From NCBI GenBank assembly GCA_938040735.1, contig CALHYE010000009.1, positions 58,299-122,298 of the forward strand: a stretch of 64,000 nt of DNA, read 5' to 3'. Below the pieces are notes generated by a model. The model saw only the letters and a program-made list of their open reading frames with translations. It made no database searches and was not told the origin of the DNA. This stretch comes from an uncultured Bellilinea sp. (GTDB lineage Bacteria > Chloroflexota > Anaerolineae > Anaerolineales > Anaerolineaceae). The translations under genes and the position numbers were made by a program. Shown here piece by piece: positions 19,511 through 28,985 of this stretch. Positions within the stretch are counted from its first letter, which is position 1; every line of letters begins with the position of its first letter.

Positions 19511-21406
19511 TCACTCCGATTTTGGCAATTCGTTCGCGTGCCCATTTTGGGATTCCATTTCCAGAATTGCCTTGGCAACTGCCTCAATCGCCACGCGCTG
19601 TTTGCGGTACAGATCCGCTTCGGACATCGCCAGCCGCATGGCAATTTCTCTCACCTTCTTTCCCTCCAAAAATTTCATTTCCAATATATTATACAATACC
19701 CACTCACCTGTAAAGCGCCTTTCTCCCTCCGGCCGGACGCGTTCAATCGCTTCTCTCAAAATTGCCCGCAAAGCATTCGAAGTATTCCCATCATAACGAC
19801 TCAACATGGCCTGCACAATTTTCAATTTGGTCAACGGGCTCTCGGTTAATTTCGGGCCGCCCCAGTAATGTGAAAGGGCGTCCTTTACCCATTGTGAAAA
19901 ATCAGCCGCTGCCAGTGGAATTTCATCGTTCAACAATCCCGATTGATCATAACGACCGGCGGCTTGTAATTGGCGAATGTAAGCCGTTTTGGCGGTCAAT
20001 TCATCAATGGATCGGAAAACCCCTTCCTGCAGGCGGCGATCCTTGAGCGCCAGCAAGACCCGTTCACTAAAACTGTTGATCACTTGGATTTGATCCTCAT
20101 CCAAAATCATTCCGGCTGCGCCGCTGATGCCGAGTAACCCGATCAAGTCGGGAGCGCCCTCCTCGTTTTGATCTACCAGCGGAATCAGAATATCCTCACC
20201 CCAGTTGAAGATGTCCAGCGAAAGATGGTTGGCGCGGATCACGCTCTCCAGTTCGGCTGGATTCTGATCCTCATCAAAAAAGGTTTTGCCAACCCGAACG
20301 ATAATCTCAAGTCCTTCGGATTTAAGCGCAGCCACATAAGCGCCCCTCACCTGCAACCGGTCGCACACCGCCGCAAGGATCATCTCCAAAAACTGGCGCA
20401 AATCGTTGCGGGTAATCAGACGTTGTTCAAGGTTGCGCAAAACTTCGATCTCATCCTTGTCATTCCCGTAAAACAGCCAGCGCTCCAGCATCGGGAAGGT
20501 CAACGTGACCAGATACTGTCCGGTTAATATTGAGGAAACCATCACAATCGGCACGAGCGCATTGTAGGGAAGGCCGTACAATTCCCCCGCCCGCCGGATA
20601 ATTGTAGTCAAAGCCAGCGTAATTGAGGCTGTAACCGGGCCGCGTAAAATCCACTTGAAAAGCCGGCTTTTGACGGTTCGGTCGGGTAGAGCAACCCCAA
20701 AGAAAGCCACCGAGTAAGCCATCAGCACCACCAACCCGCCAACCAGAAAGTTGGTCAAAACAGAAATAATCCAAAAGGTCAGGCGGTGTTGAGCGGCGAA
20801 ATTGGATGAAAAGAGTAAAAAGGGGAATGACCCCAGCACCGGCGCAATGGAACCGACCAGCAGGTATCCAATCCGGCGTTTGCTGGTTTTGGTAGCAGAA
20901 CGGCGAAAAGCCCGCACAAAGTTATACCACGCCATCCCAATCGAAACAAAGTACACCAGCATGAACAAATCCGTACCCAAGACCGGTTGGAGATACGGCG
21001 CAGGCTGGGAGTCCACCGCCAATTCTCCGACCAGTAAACCCAAAGGCAGCATGGCTAAAAATAAAACCGCCAGAGCGTACGAGAGGCGAATAGCCCAACG
21101 GCGTTTACCGCGGCTGGGTTTTCCGGTGGTAGCCAGTAGAGCATCCGAAAAATGCAGGTAGGCTGAAGGCAGAAATACAATCCCCACCCATTGCAGTTGC
21201 AGCCATAATCCCAGTTCATCGGGACGGGGCGCCACACTGGCAAGCGACTCAGCCGAATAAATGACCACCAGACAAAATAAAATCATCGCAAATGAACGGG
21301 CTACCCGTTCCCGCAGGTTGAAGGTCAGCGAATACAGCAACAGCGAAAAGGCTGTAATCGCCACCCCTGCCATGAGAATCTGGTTAATCGTGATCAAGAT
21401 TCCCAT
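19511..21406 (-). CDS. 7TM sensor protein with GAF-like domain and C-terminal helix-turn-helix; no kinase domain seen
   Basis: N-terminal 7TM histidine-kinase-type sensor (SFNLRERVARSFAMILFCLVVIYSAESLASVAP); C-terminus ILEMKFLEGKKVREIAMRLAMSEADLYRKQRVAIEAVAKAI; no H-box or ATPase motifs. Confidence 0.7.
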   Translation of the reverse strand: MGILITINQILMAGVAITAFSLLLYSLTFNLRERVARSFAMILFCLVVIYSAESLASVAPRPDELGLWLQLQWVGIVFLPSAYLHFSDALLATTGKPSRGKRRWAIRLSYALAVLFLAMLPLGLLVGELAVDSQPAPYLQPVLGTDLFMLVYFVSIGMAWYNFVRAFRRSATKTSKRRIGYLLVGSIAPVLGSFPFLLFSSNFAAQHRLTFWIISVLTNFLVGGLVVLMAYSVAFFGVALPDRTVKSRLFKWILRGPVTASITLALTTIIRRAGELYGLPYNALVPIVMVSSILTGQYLVTLTFPMLERWLFYGNDKDEIEVLRNLEQRLITRNDLRQFLEMILAAVCDRLQVRGAYVAALKSEGLEIIVRVGKTFFDEDQNPAELESVIRANHLSLDIFNWGEDILIPLVDQNEEGAPDLIGLLGISGAAGMILDEDQIQVINSFSERVLLALKDRRLQEGVFRSIDELTAKTAYIRQLQAAGRYDQSGLLNDEIPLAAADFSQWVKDALSHYWGGPKLTESPLTKLKIVQAMLSRYDGNTSNALRAILREAIERVRPEGERRFTGEWVLYNILEMKFLEGKKVREIAMRLAMSEADLYRKQRVAIEAVAKAILEMESQNGHANELPKSE

Positions 21407-21425
21407 TGAGTACCCTCTGGACTTA

Positions 21426-21965
21426 TCATCTCAACATACTGCTAAAAAACAAGGCAATATCCTGATTGGCATAATATTGATCATTGTAACCGCTAAATTC
21501 AAAACCCAACTTAAGCGCCATGCGAATAGCCGGAGCATTTTTTGAGTGTGTTTCCAGAATCATACGTCGTAATCCGCGTCGGCTTGCCCATCCCTGAGCC
21601 GCCAGAAGCAAGGCGCTGGCAATTCCCTCCCGCCGGCAGCGAGCCGCCACCGCCAGATGCGCCACCCAGGCAGTTCGCGTCCCGATTCGTTCTTCCACTC
21701 CAATATAACCAATGATTTCACCCTTCAAAACTGCCGCCAGTAAAATCGTCTGTTGGCGCAGGCGGTCGGGCAGGCTTTCCATACTATAAGGATACTCCAC
21801 CTTCACCGAGCGCGGCAAACGCACCTCGCGGAAATTAACCGACAGTTGAGTTTCTTCCACAAGTCGTTCCATTTGCCAGACATAATCGCTCTTCCCATAA
21901 TGCTCAAGGGACATCAGGACCGGAATTTCACTGAGTTGAGCGGGTCTCACTTCTATTTCAGGCAT
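21426..21965 (-). CDS. GNAT-family N-acetyltransferase
   Basis: VAHLAVAARCRREGIASALLLAAQGWASRRGLRRMILETHSKNAPAIRMALKLGFE. Confidence 0.88.
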   Translation of the reverse strand: MPEIEVRPAQLSEIPVLMSLEHYGKSDYVWQMERLVEETQLSVNFREVRLPRSVKVEYPYSMESLPDRLRQQTILLAAVLKGEIIGYIGVEERIGTRTAWVAHLAVAARCRREGIASALLLAAQGWASRRGLRRMILETHSKNAPAIRMALKLGFEFSGYNDQYYANQDIALFFSSMLR

Positions 21966-21975
21966 AATCCTCCAA

Positions 21976-22677
21976 TCAGGGTGCGGAAATTCTCACAGGA
22001 ATGACACAAGCAGGGAACACATTATTTACATTATCCGTCACAACCAAGCGCAAGCGGTAATCACCGGGGGTCAGCATGGAAGTATCCCATTGTCCGCTGC
22101 CCTCTCCGCCCAGGGGTTGATCAACAATCACCCGATCTCCTGCGGCGATGGTCACCCACAGGCCGGATGCCGGTTCACTGTATTCATATTTGTAAAAACC
22201 GAGATTGGGAACGCTGACCGTTCCCCGAAGCGTGACCACTCCCTTTAATGTTTCGCCCGCCTTTGGAAAAGTCCACTCAATGACTCCCGGTATGCAGCCA
22301 TCTTGATTGGTTACATCCAGAGTTGGAATGCCAATTTGCTCAACCTGGGGCGTTTCCACCGCAACAGGCAGCAGAGTGGCGGTTGGGGTTGATAACAAGT
22401 CAGCAGTAGGAGTTGCCATCGCCTGAACATTTGGAAAATCGGGGAAGACAATTGCAGTCACCACAAACTCCGCAGCCCCCAATAGCAAGACAAATATAAA
22501 AACCGAAAGAGAGGAGCGGAAACGACGCTGCGCGCTTTCCTTTTCTAAACCGAACACCGCTGTTCGTAATTCTTGCGAGGCTGCCAGCATTCGGCGCATT
22601 GCAAACAGGCCTGTCCCTGCCAGCAGCAGATAAATCCAGGGTTCGTATGTTTTTAAAAAGCGGAGAACTTCCTCCAT
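21976..22677 (-). CDS. Membrane protein of unknown function with extracellular Ig-like region
   Basis: Two N-terminal TM segments, Thr/Pro-rich linker, then PKAGETLKGVVTLRGTVSVPNLGFYKYEYS...TPGDYRLRLVVTD. Confidence 0.6.
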   Translation of the reverse strand: MEEVLRFLKTYEPWIYLLLAGTGLFAMRRMLAASQELRTAVFGLEKESAQRRFRSSLSVFIFVLLLGAAEFVVTAIVFPDFPNVQAMATPTADLLSTPTATLLPVAVETPQVEQIGIPTLDVTNQDGCIPGVIEWTFPKAGETLKGVVTLRGTVSVPNLGFYKYEYSEPASGLWVTIAAGDRVIVDQPLGGEGSGQWDTSMLTPGDYRLRLVVTDNVNNVFPACVIPVRISAP

Positions 22678-22703
22678 ATTCCGCCTTTATCCACCCGCAA
22701 GGT

Positions 22704-23546
22704 TCAAGACTTCATCCGCCGCAGAACACCCCGAATCAGCGCAGTTAGTTTGGGAACCAGAATTTTACCGGCTTCTAACACCTCTTCGTGGGTGGTGACT
22801 GTGCTGCCATCTAAATTAGCTTTATTGGAAATACCCGAAATTCCAAGGACACGCATTTTTCCGTGGCGGGCGACAATCACCTCCGGAACCGTGGACATTC
22901 CAACGGCGTCCGCCCCAATCGTCCGCAAGAAGCGTAATTCGGCCGGCGACTCAAAGGAAGGACCGGCCAGCCAGGCATAGACACCCTCACGGAGTGAAAC
23001 GCCGGCTTCACTGGCTGCCTGCCGGCAAAACTCCATTAAGTTGCGGTCGTATGGTTGACTCATGTCCGGAAAACGTTCGCCAAATTCATCCAGATTCGGA
23101 CCGCGCAGAGGATTCATGCCCGCCATGCCCACCAGATTGATGTGATCCACAATCAACATCACGTCCCCCGGGAGATACTCCGGATGGATGGCGCCGGCAG
23201 CATTGGTGACAATCAGCGCGTCCAGACCCAAACGCTGCATGACCCGGATGGGAAAACCAATCCGGCTGATTGGATAGCCTTCGTAAAAATGGGCGCGGCC
23301 CTGCATGACCATCACCGGCTGGTTTTCGAGCCGCCCCACAATCAGCCGTCCGGCATGGCCATGAATGGTTGAAACCGGCCAATGGGGAATTTCCGCATAG
23401 GGGATGACCGCCGCATCCTCAATCGCTTCGGCCAGTGCCCCTAATCCCGAACCCAGAATAATTCCCGTTTTAGGTTGAACCTGGATATTTTTTGCAATGA
23501 AGCCGGAGGCTTCATTGATTTCAGCCAGCGTGATCCATTCAGACAA
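22704..23546 (-). CDS. Purine-nucleoside phosphorylase
   Basis: GIILGSGLGALAEAIED, IPHWPVSTIHGHAGRLIVG, GRAHFYEGY, VTNAAGAI, GPSFESPAE. Confidence 0.96.
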   Translation of the reverse strand: MSEWITLAEINEASGFIAKNIQVQPKTGIILGSGLGALAEAIEDAAVIPYAEIPHWPVSTIHGHAGRLIVGRLENQPVMVMQGRAHFYEGYPISRIGFPIRVMQRLGLDALIVTNAAGAIHPEYLPGDVMLIVDHINLVGMAGMNPLRGPNLDEFGERFPDMSQPYDRNLMEFCRQAASEAGVSLREGVYAWLAGPSFESPAELRFLRTIGADAVGMSTVPEVIVARHGKMRVLGISGISNKANLDGSTVTTHEEVLEAGKILVPKLTALIRGVLRRMKS

Positions 23547-23777
23547 CTGAGCACCTCCATTGAAGCGTTAATGATTTCCATGTGAATTATAACCGCAGTT
23601 TGCCCGGCCGGCTTTCCCATTTCGAACCGCATCCCTCGGTTTTGAGCGGCATAACCCCGTCTCTGTTTCAAACCTGCCATTCATCCACCCTGTTTGCGCC
23701 TTAATCTAAACTGTAAACGAATTGTAGAGCAACAAATCTCAAGAAATTTTTATAATAAACGAAAATAAAAAAGACCG

Positions 23778-25337
23778 ATGAGATCTTTGCTTTCAATTCC
23801 CGCCAAGCAACAACAAGCGCTGATATTTCCAGCCGTCCTGATTGCTTTGATTCTCAATCTGTTTTTACTGGTTTATTCCCTGATTGCGGGACTCAATTTG
23901 ATCGAAAATCAAATCAGCCTGGCAACCGCCTTACTGAAATTAGCCTATCTGCTCATTTTTTACATCCACCTCGTCCCTTTAATTGACCGTTACCCTGAAC
24001 GAAGTTGGGTAATTCTGGCAGTCAACACGATCGTCGTCGTATTGATCGAATTTATCGGTCACCATTTACCCCTGGGGTATTCGTTCATCTGCATCATGCT
24101 TATGACGGCTGTTTCTTCCCTGATTTTTAACCGTTGGTACACTTATATTTTTCTTGCCTGTGCCTCGGTCGCCCACATCGTCACGTTGGGACTCAACAGC
24201 CAAAATGTGACCGACTCAATTTTCCTTGACCTGTTCTTTTTGCCGCTACTGGGCATTGCCACTGCCGAAACCTTGCTCAAGCTGCAAAGTTCCCTCCAAT
24301 TTGAGATCAACCGTCAGCAAATCATTAATAAAGTATCGCGCAGTCTGTCTTCCTCCCTGGAAATTCATCAGGTCATTACGATGGTGACCACCGCCGTCCA
24401 AAGCGCTCTGGATGCGGACACCTACTATTTTGGATTAATCGAAGAGGATACCATCCATTTAGAATTGTTCTATGATGATGGGGAGTTCTTCCCCTCCATG
24501 AACGTGCCAATTGAAGGCACATTAGCCGGGCGAGTCATTCAAACCCGTCAACCTTTGCTCATTGGTGACCTGCCGGAAGAACGCAAAAAACTGAACATTG
24601 ACTATAAACTGGTGGGTAAAAACAAGGTCAGTCTTTCCTGGCTGGGAGTTCCGCTCATTACCGGCAAGGAAGTTCTGGGAATTATTGCAGTTGCATCCTA
24701 CCAAAAATCGGCATTTGATCAGCGCGATCAGGAATTGCTCGAAAACATTGCCCAACGAGCGGCTATGGCTCTGGATAACGCTTACCATCATCTTGAGGTA
24801 GAAACCCGTTCGCAGTTAGACAGTCTCACCGGTGTTCTCAATCACAATACCTTCCTTGTCCGTCTGGAACAGGCGGTGCAAATCGCTCAGACCTGCGGTC
24901 AGCCCATCTCTCTGATCATGCTGGATATTGACCACTTCAAGAAATACAACGACACCTACGGTCACCTGACCGGCGATAAGGTTTTAATCGAACTGACCCG
25001 AACTATCCGTCACAACATCAAAAAGGATGATTTGGTGGGACGCTGGGGCGGCGAGGAATTCATCATTGCCCTGCCGGACACTCAACCCGACCAAGCCTTT
25101 CTGGTGGCGGAACGTATCCGGGCTGCCTGTCAAAAGATTATCATTTTAGACCGCGACAAGAAGGCCGTTCCTGCCCCCACTATCAGTCAAGGGATTGCCT
25201 GTCTTCCCAAGGATACCGCGGCGCTGGAAAAACTGATTGATATTGCCGATCAGCGTCTTTATCTTGCAAAAGAACGCGGCCGTAACCAGATTCAAGCCCA
25301 ATCACCGGTGAATGATTCCCTGTTATCCAAAAATTAA
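23778..25337 (+). CDS. Membrane GAF-GGDEF diguanylate cyclase
   Basis: N-terminal TM helices; GAF region (VSRSLSSSLEIHQVITMV); GGDEF MLDIDHFKKYNDTYGHLTGD...GRWGGEEFIIALP. Confidence 0.93.
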   Translation: MRSLLSIPAKQQQALIFPAVLIALILNLFLLVYSLIAGLNLIENQISLATALLKLAYLLIFYIHLVPLIDRYPERSWVILAVNTIVVVLIEFIGHHLPLGYSFICIMLMTAVSSLIFNRWYTYIFLACASVAHIVTLGLNSQNVTDSIFLDLFFLPLLGIATAETLLKLQSSLQFEINRQQIINKVSRSLSSSLEIHQVITMVTTAVQSALDADTYYFGLIEEDTIHLELFYDDGEFFPSMNVPIEGTLAGRVIQTRQPLLIGDLPEERKKLNIDYKLVGKNKVSLSWLGVPLITGKEVLGIIAVASYQKSAFDQRDQELLENIAQRAAMALDNAYHHLEVETRSQLDSLTGVLNHNTFLVRLEQAVQIAQTCGQPISLIMLDIDHFKKYNDTYGHLTGDKVLIELTRTIRHNIKKDDLVGRWGGEEFIIALPDTQPDQAFLVAERIRAACQKIIILDRDKKAVPAPTISQGIACLPKDTAALEKLIDIADQRLYLAKERGRNQIQAQSPVNDSLLSKN

Positions 25338-26377
25338 CTGAGCGCCGCAGCAAAGCCTGCAACGGTCTTTTCAACATCCTCATCGTCGATCCAATAATGT
25401 AAAACCAATCGAAAAGTTTTTAGAGCCGTAACCCCAACCAGGATACCGCGCCGCGATAATTCTTCGGCTACTTGTCCGGCAGTTTTTGAAACCTCATCTC
25501 GCAGTGAAACAAAGACCATATTCGTCTGCGGCATCCCAAACGCAGGCTGCAAAGCCGGAATTTGAAACAGACCTTCGGCCAACCGGCGCGCGCGGCGGTG
25601 ATCTTCCGCCAATCGTTCGGTCATTTGCTCCAAAGCTACAATGCCGGCAGCCGCCAGCACGCCCGCCTGTCGCATCCCTCCGCCCAGCATTTTGCGAACC
25701 CGGCGCGCCCTGGCAATAAATTCCTTTGACCCGCATAACACCGACCCAACCGGCGCGCATAAGCCCTTGCTCAAACAAAAAGTGACCGAATCGGCCGCTT
25801 CGCTCAATTCGGTGACCGGTGCCTGGAGGGCAGCCGCAGCGTTGAAAATGCGCGCCCCATCCAGGTGCAGTTTCAACCCATGGCGGTGGGCTAACTCCCC
25901 CACCTGCCGCGTATATCTCCCATCCAGTACTGTACCACCGCAACGGTTGTGGGTATTTTCAAGAATAATCAAGCGGCTGATCGGCTGGTGAATGTCCGAA
26001 CCGCGGATGGCCTTTTCCAAATCACCCAGGGCAATGCTGCCATCCGCTTGATTTGGCAGAGTGTTCACAAAAACACCCCCCAGCGCCGAAACGCCGCCTG
26101 CCTCAAAGAGAAAAGTGTGTCCCAAATGCCCCATAATGGCTTCTTCGCCGCGCTGGCAGTGCGCCAGGACCGCAATCAAATTGCCCATCGTCCCCGATGC
26201 CACGAACAAACCGGCTTCTTTGCCCATCCGCTCGGCTGCCATCTCTTCCAGCCGATTGACCGTCGGGTCTTCGCCATATACATCATCCCCAACTTCGGCG
26301 TGCGCCATTGCCTCGCGCATCGCAGGGGTAGGATGGGTTACGGTGTCGGAGCGCAAATCTATGATTTTTTCCATCAT
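25334..26377 (-). CDS. ltaE: Low-specificity L-threonine aldolase
   Basis: IDLRSDTVTHPTPAMREAMAHAEVGDDVYGEDPTVNRLEE...HLDGARIFNAA...CLSKGLCAPVGSVLCGS. Confidence 0.95.
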   Translation of the reverse strand: MMEKIIDLRSDTVTHPTPAMREAMAHAEVGDDVYGEDPTVNRLEEMAAERMGKEAGLFVASGTMGNLIAVLAHCQRGEEAIMGHLGHTFLFEAGGVSALGGVFVNTLPNQADGSIALGDLEKAIRGSDIHQPISRLIILENTHNRCGGTVLDGRYTRQVGELAHRHGLKLHLDGARIFNAAAALQAPVTELSEAADSVTFCLSKGLCAPVGSVLCGSKEFIARARRVRKMLGGGMRQAGVLAAAGIVALEQMTERLAEDHRRARRLAEGLFQIPALQPAFGMPQTNMVFVSLRDEVSKTAGQVAEELSRRGILVGVTALKTFRLVLHYWIDDEDVEKTVAGFAAALS

Positions 26378-26397
26378 GTCCGCCTTTTTTACAAATT

Positions 26398-27321
26398 TCA
26401 GGATTTACGCAATTGCTGCAGAATTTGTTCCAATTCGGGAGGAAGGGGGGATTCAAAGGTTCGCGGCTGCTTTTCTCCCGGCAGCCTGATGATCAGACGA
26501 GCCGCATGTAAAAAATGACGTCTCAACGGCAGGCTGACCTTCCGCCTGCCATAGACGCTATCGCCCGCAATTGGACATCCAATGAAAGCCAGATGCAAAC
26601 GGATTTGGTGCGTTCTGCCGGTCAACGGATGAGCTTCAATGAGGGTATGCTCTGGGAACGACTCGCGGGTGAAGTATTCCGTGACGGCTTCCCGACCTTT
26701 ACCGGCTGGCACGACCGCCATTTGTTTGCGGTGAGCCGGATCCCGGGCAATTGGCGCTTCGATACGACCGTTGGGTGTTGGCGGCTTACCATCCACCAGC
26801 GCCAGATAAACCTTTTTCACCTGGCGCAGCCGGAATTGATCCTGCAAAAAGCGATGAGCGCGTTCGTTTTTGGCAATCAGAATCAAACCTGAAGTGTCTT
26901 TATCCAAACGGTGAACGATCCCCGGTCGAAGTTCTCCACCGATTCCTTCAAGGTCGGGCATCAACCCCATTACTGCATTGACCAGCGTGCCGCTTTCATG
27001 CCCGGCTGCCGGATGAACCACCAGCCCGGCCGGTTTATCAATCACCAGAACTTCCGGATGATCAAAAATCACCTTCAAAGGAATCGGCTCTGGTTGCAGC
27101 TCAACCGGTTGGACGGCCGGTAAATGCACTTCAATCGTCATACCGCTTTCCACCGTAAAACCGGTTTTGGCGACCACTGTTTGATTCACCTGCACAAAGC
27201 CATCCCGAATCAATCCCTGCATCCGTGAGCGGGAATATTCAGGAAAGCGGGCTGCCAGAATCTTATCGAGGCGCTCGCTGCTCTCGCCTTGATATTCAAA
27301 GCGAACAATCTGTTCACTCAT
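26398..27321 (-). CDS. rluD: RluD-family rRNA pseudouridine synthase
   Basis: S4-like N-terminus SERLDKILAARFPEYSRSRMQGLI; catalytic GIVHRLDKDTSGLILIAKN. Confidence 0.94.
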   Translation of the reverse strand: MSEQIVRFEYQGESSERLDKILAARFPEYSRSRMQGLIRDGFVQVNQTVVAKTGFTVESGMTIEVHLPAVQPVELQPEPIPLKVIFDHPEVLVIDKPAGLVVHPAAGHESGTLVNAVMGLMPDLEGIGGELRPGIVHRLDKDTSGLILIAKNERAHRFLQDQFRLRQVKKVYLALVDGKPPTPNGRIEAPIARDPAHRKQMAVVPAGKGREAVTEYFTRESFPEHTLIEAHPLTGRTHQIRLHLAFIGCPIAGDSVYGRRKVSLPLRRHFLHAARLIIRLPGEKQPRTFESPLPPELEQILQQLRKS

Positions 27322-27916
27322 TGGCTTCGCTAAAATCCACTCGTTCTGAGGGATGGTTTTCGGCAGCGGTTGGCCGCCTACCGATTTGTTTTTCCCGGCG
27401 TTCCTGAAGCCACACACCCAAGATTAAAACCAACACCCCGATGGTGATGCTCGAATCGGCAATATTAAAAACCGGAAAAGAGCCCACCGAGATAAAATCG
27501 GTTACATGCCCCACGGTTAACCGGTCAATCAGATTCCCCACCGCCCCGCCTAATTGCAATCCCATGGCGGCGCGCAGGGTCCAATCCTCCTTGGGAACAC
27601 GGGGATAATAGTAAATGATTCCCAGGGCAATCACAATCGCCAGAATCGCAAACCATTCGCCGCCGTTTTGAAACAAACCAAACGCAACCCCGCGGTTGTA
27701 CCAATGGACAATCCGGGCATACGGTGCCAGCCATTCCCATGGCATCCATGACTCGCCCAGAGCCAGATTCTGGCGGATAATGGACTTTGTCCACTGATCG
27801 AGGACAATGATCGTCCCCGAAACCAGCGCGAGAATGAAATAATCCCGAAGAAACTTTTTCAAAATCCGAACCTCCCGGCAATCAACCTGCCCCCATTTTA
27901 CCTTATTTCCCGGCAA
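27314..27916 (-). CDS. lspA: Lipoprotein signal peptidase (signal peptidase II)
   Basis: LDQWTKSIIRQNL, GAVGNLIDRLTVGHVTDFISVG, FPVFNIADSSITIGV. Confidence 0.96.
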   Translation of the reverse strand: MPGNKVKWGQVDCREVRILKKFLRDYFILALVSGTIIVLDQWTKSIIRQNLALGESWMPWEWLAPYARIVHWYNRGVAFGLFQNGGEWFAILAIVIALGIIYYYPRVPKEDWTLRAAMGLQLGGAVGNLIDRLTVGHVTDFISVGSFPVFNIADSSITIGVLVLILGVWLQERREKQIGRRPTAAENHPSERVDFSEANE

Positions 27917-27963
27917 TCCAACTTGACATGCTGATACCCTCTCGGTATACTGACCGGTAAGAG

Positions 27964-28539
27964 ATGTTAATTCGTGCTTTTATCGCCGTCGAGTTGCCCT
28001 CCCATATTCAGAAGGAACTGGAAATTATCCTCATCAACCTGCAAAAAAGCGGTGTGCGCAGCGTACGCTGGGTAAAACCCAATGCCATTCATCTCACCCT
28101 AAAGTTTTTAGGCGAATCATCCCCGCAAGAGCTCAGCCGAATCTCCGATGAAATCCGCGCAATCGCAGCCACAACCGCTCCGCTGGAACTACAGATACAG
28201 GGGATCGGGGTTTTTCCCAATCTCAAGCGTCCGCGGGTGGTTTGGGTAGGCGTCAAATCACCGCCGGCCTTGTTCCGCTTGCAAAAAGCGCTTGAAGATG
28301 CGGCTGAGCAGATAGGCTACCCCAAAGAAGACCGAGAATTTTCACCACACCTGACCTTGGGGCGAGTCAAGCGGGAAGCCTCCCCTGCCGAACTGACCCT
28401 TTTGGGGCAAACAATCGCCCAAAAACCGGTTGGCGTTCTGGGAAACATGACCGTTAATCAGCTCGTCTTGTTCCGAAGCGATCTCAAACCCGAAGGCGCC
28501 GTTTATACGCCACTGGCACACTTTCCATTGAATGGATAA
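27964..28539 (+). CDS. thpR: RNA 2',3'-cyclic phosphodiesterase
   Basis: MLIRAFIAVELP; two HxT motifs: IHLTLKFLGE and SPHLTLGRVK. Confidence 0.94.
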   Translation: MLIRAFIAVELPSHIQKELEIILINLQKSGVRSVRWVKPNAIHLTLKFLGESSPQELSRISDEIRAIAATTAPLELQIQGIGVFPNLKRPRVVWVGVKSPPALFRLQKALEDAAEQIGYPKEDREFSPHLTLGRVKREASPAELTLLGQTIAQKPVGVLGNMTVNQLVLFRSDLKPEGAVYTPLAHFPLNG

Positions 28540-28571
28540 AATAGACTTAAAAATCCAAGGAGAGGTGAATT

Positions 28572-28916
28572 CTGAAACCCATTGAACTTGCCCGAAGCAT
28601 CATCAATACCCTTGAAGATAAAAAGGGTGAAAACATTTTATTAATGGACATTCAGGACATTGCCACATTTACCGACTACTTTATCCTTTGCTCAGGCAGC
28701 AGTGAACGAATGATCGAAAGCCTTGCCGATGCCGTGCTGGAAAATGTCAAAAAAGAATTTCAAATGATTGGCAAAAAAGAAGGCTATGCACAGGGCGGCT
28801 GGGTGCTGGTGGATTTAGGAGATGTGATTGTTCATCTGTTTTCGCCTGAGCAGCGGGAATATTATCGTCTGGAAGAGCTGTGGAGTCAGGGTAAAATTTT
28901 ACTCCGCTTGCAATAA
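28572..28916 (+). CDS. rsfS: Ribosomal silencing factor RsfS; start inferred at a non-AUG codon (CTG 28572 or ATT 28569)
   Basis: In-frame upstream extension LKPIELARSIINTLEDKKGENILLMDIQDIATFTDYFILCSGSSERM matches the family N-terminus; AAGGAGAGG ribosome-binding site just upstream; in-frame stop TGA at 28566. Confidence 0.85.
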   Translation: MKPIELARSIINTLEDKKGENILLMDIQDIATFTDYFILCSGSSERMIESLADAVLENVKKEFQMIGKKEGYAQGGWVLVDLGDVIVHLFSPEQREYYRLEELWSQGKILLRLQ

Positions 28917-28985
28917 AGTCCCTTTCCATGACTCCGGGGGGAGGCAGGAAGGCGACTCCACGAATTCCACCTTTGGGGAGGAGCG

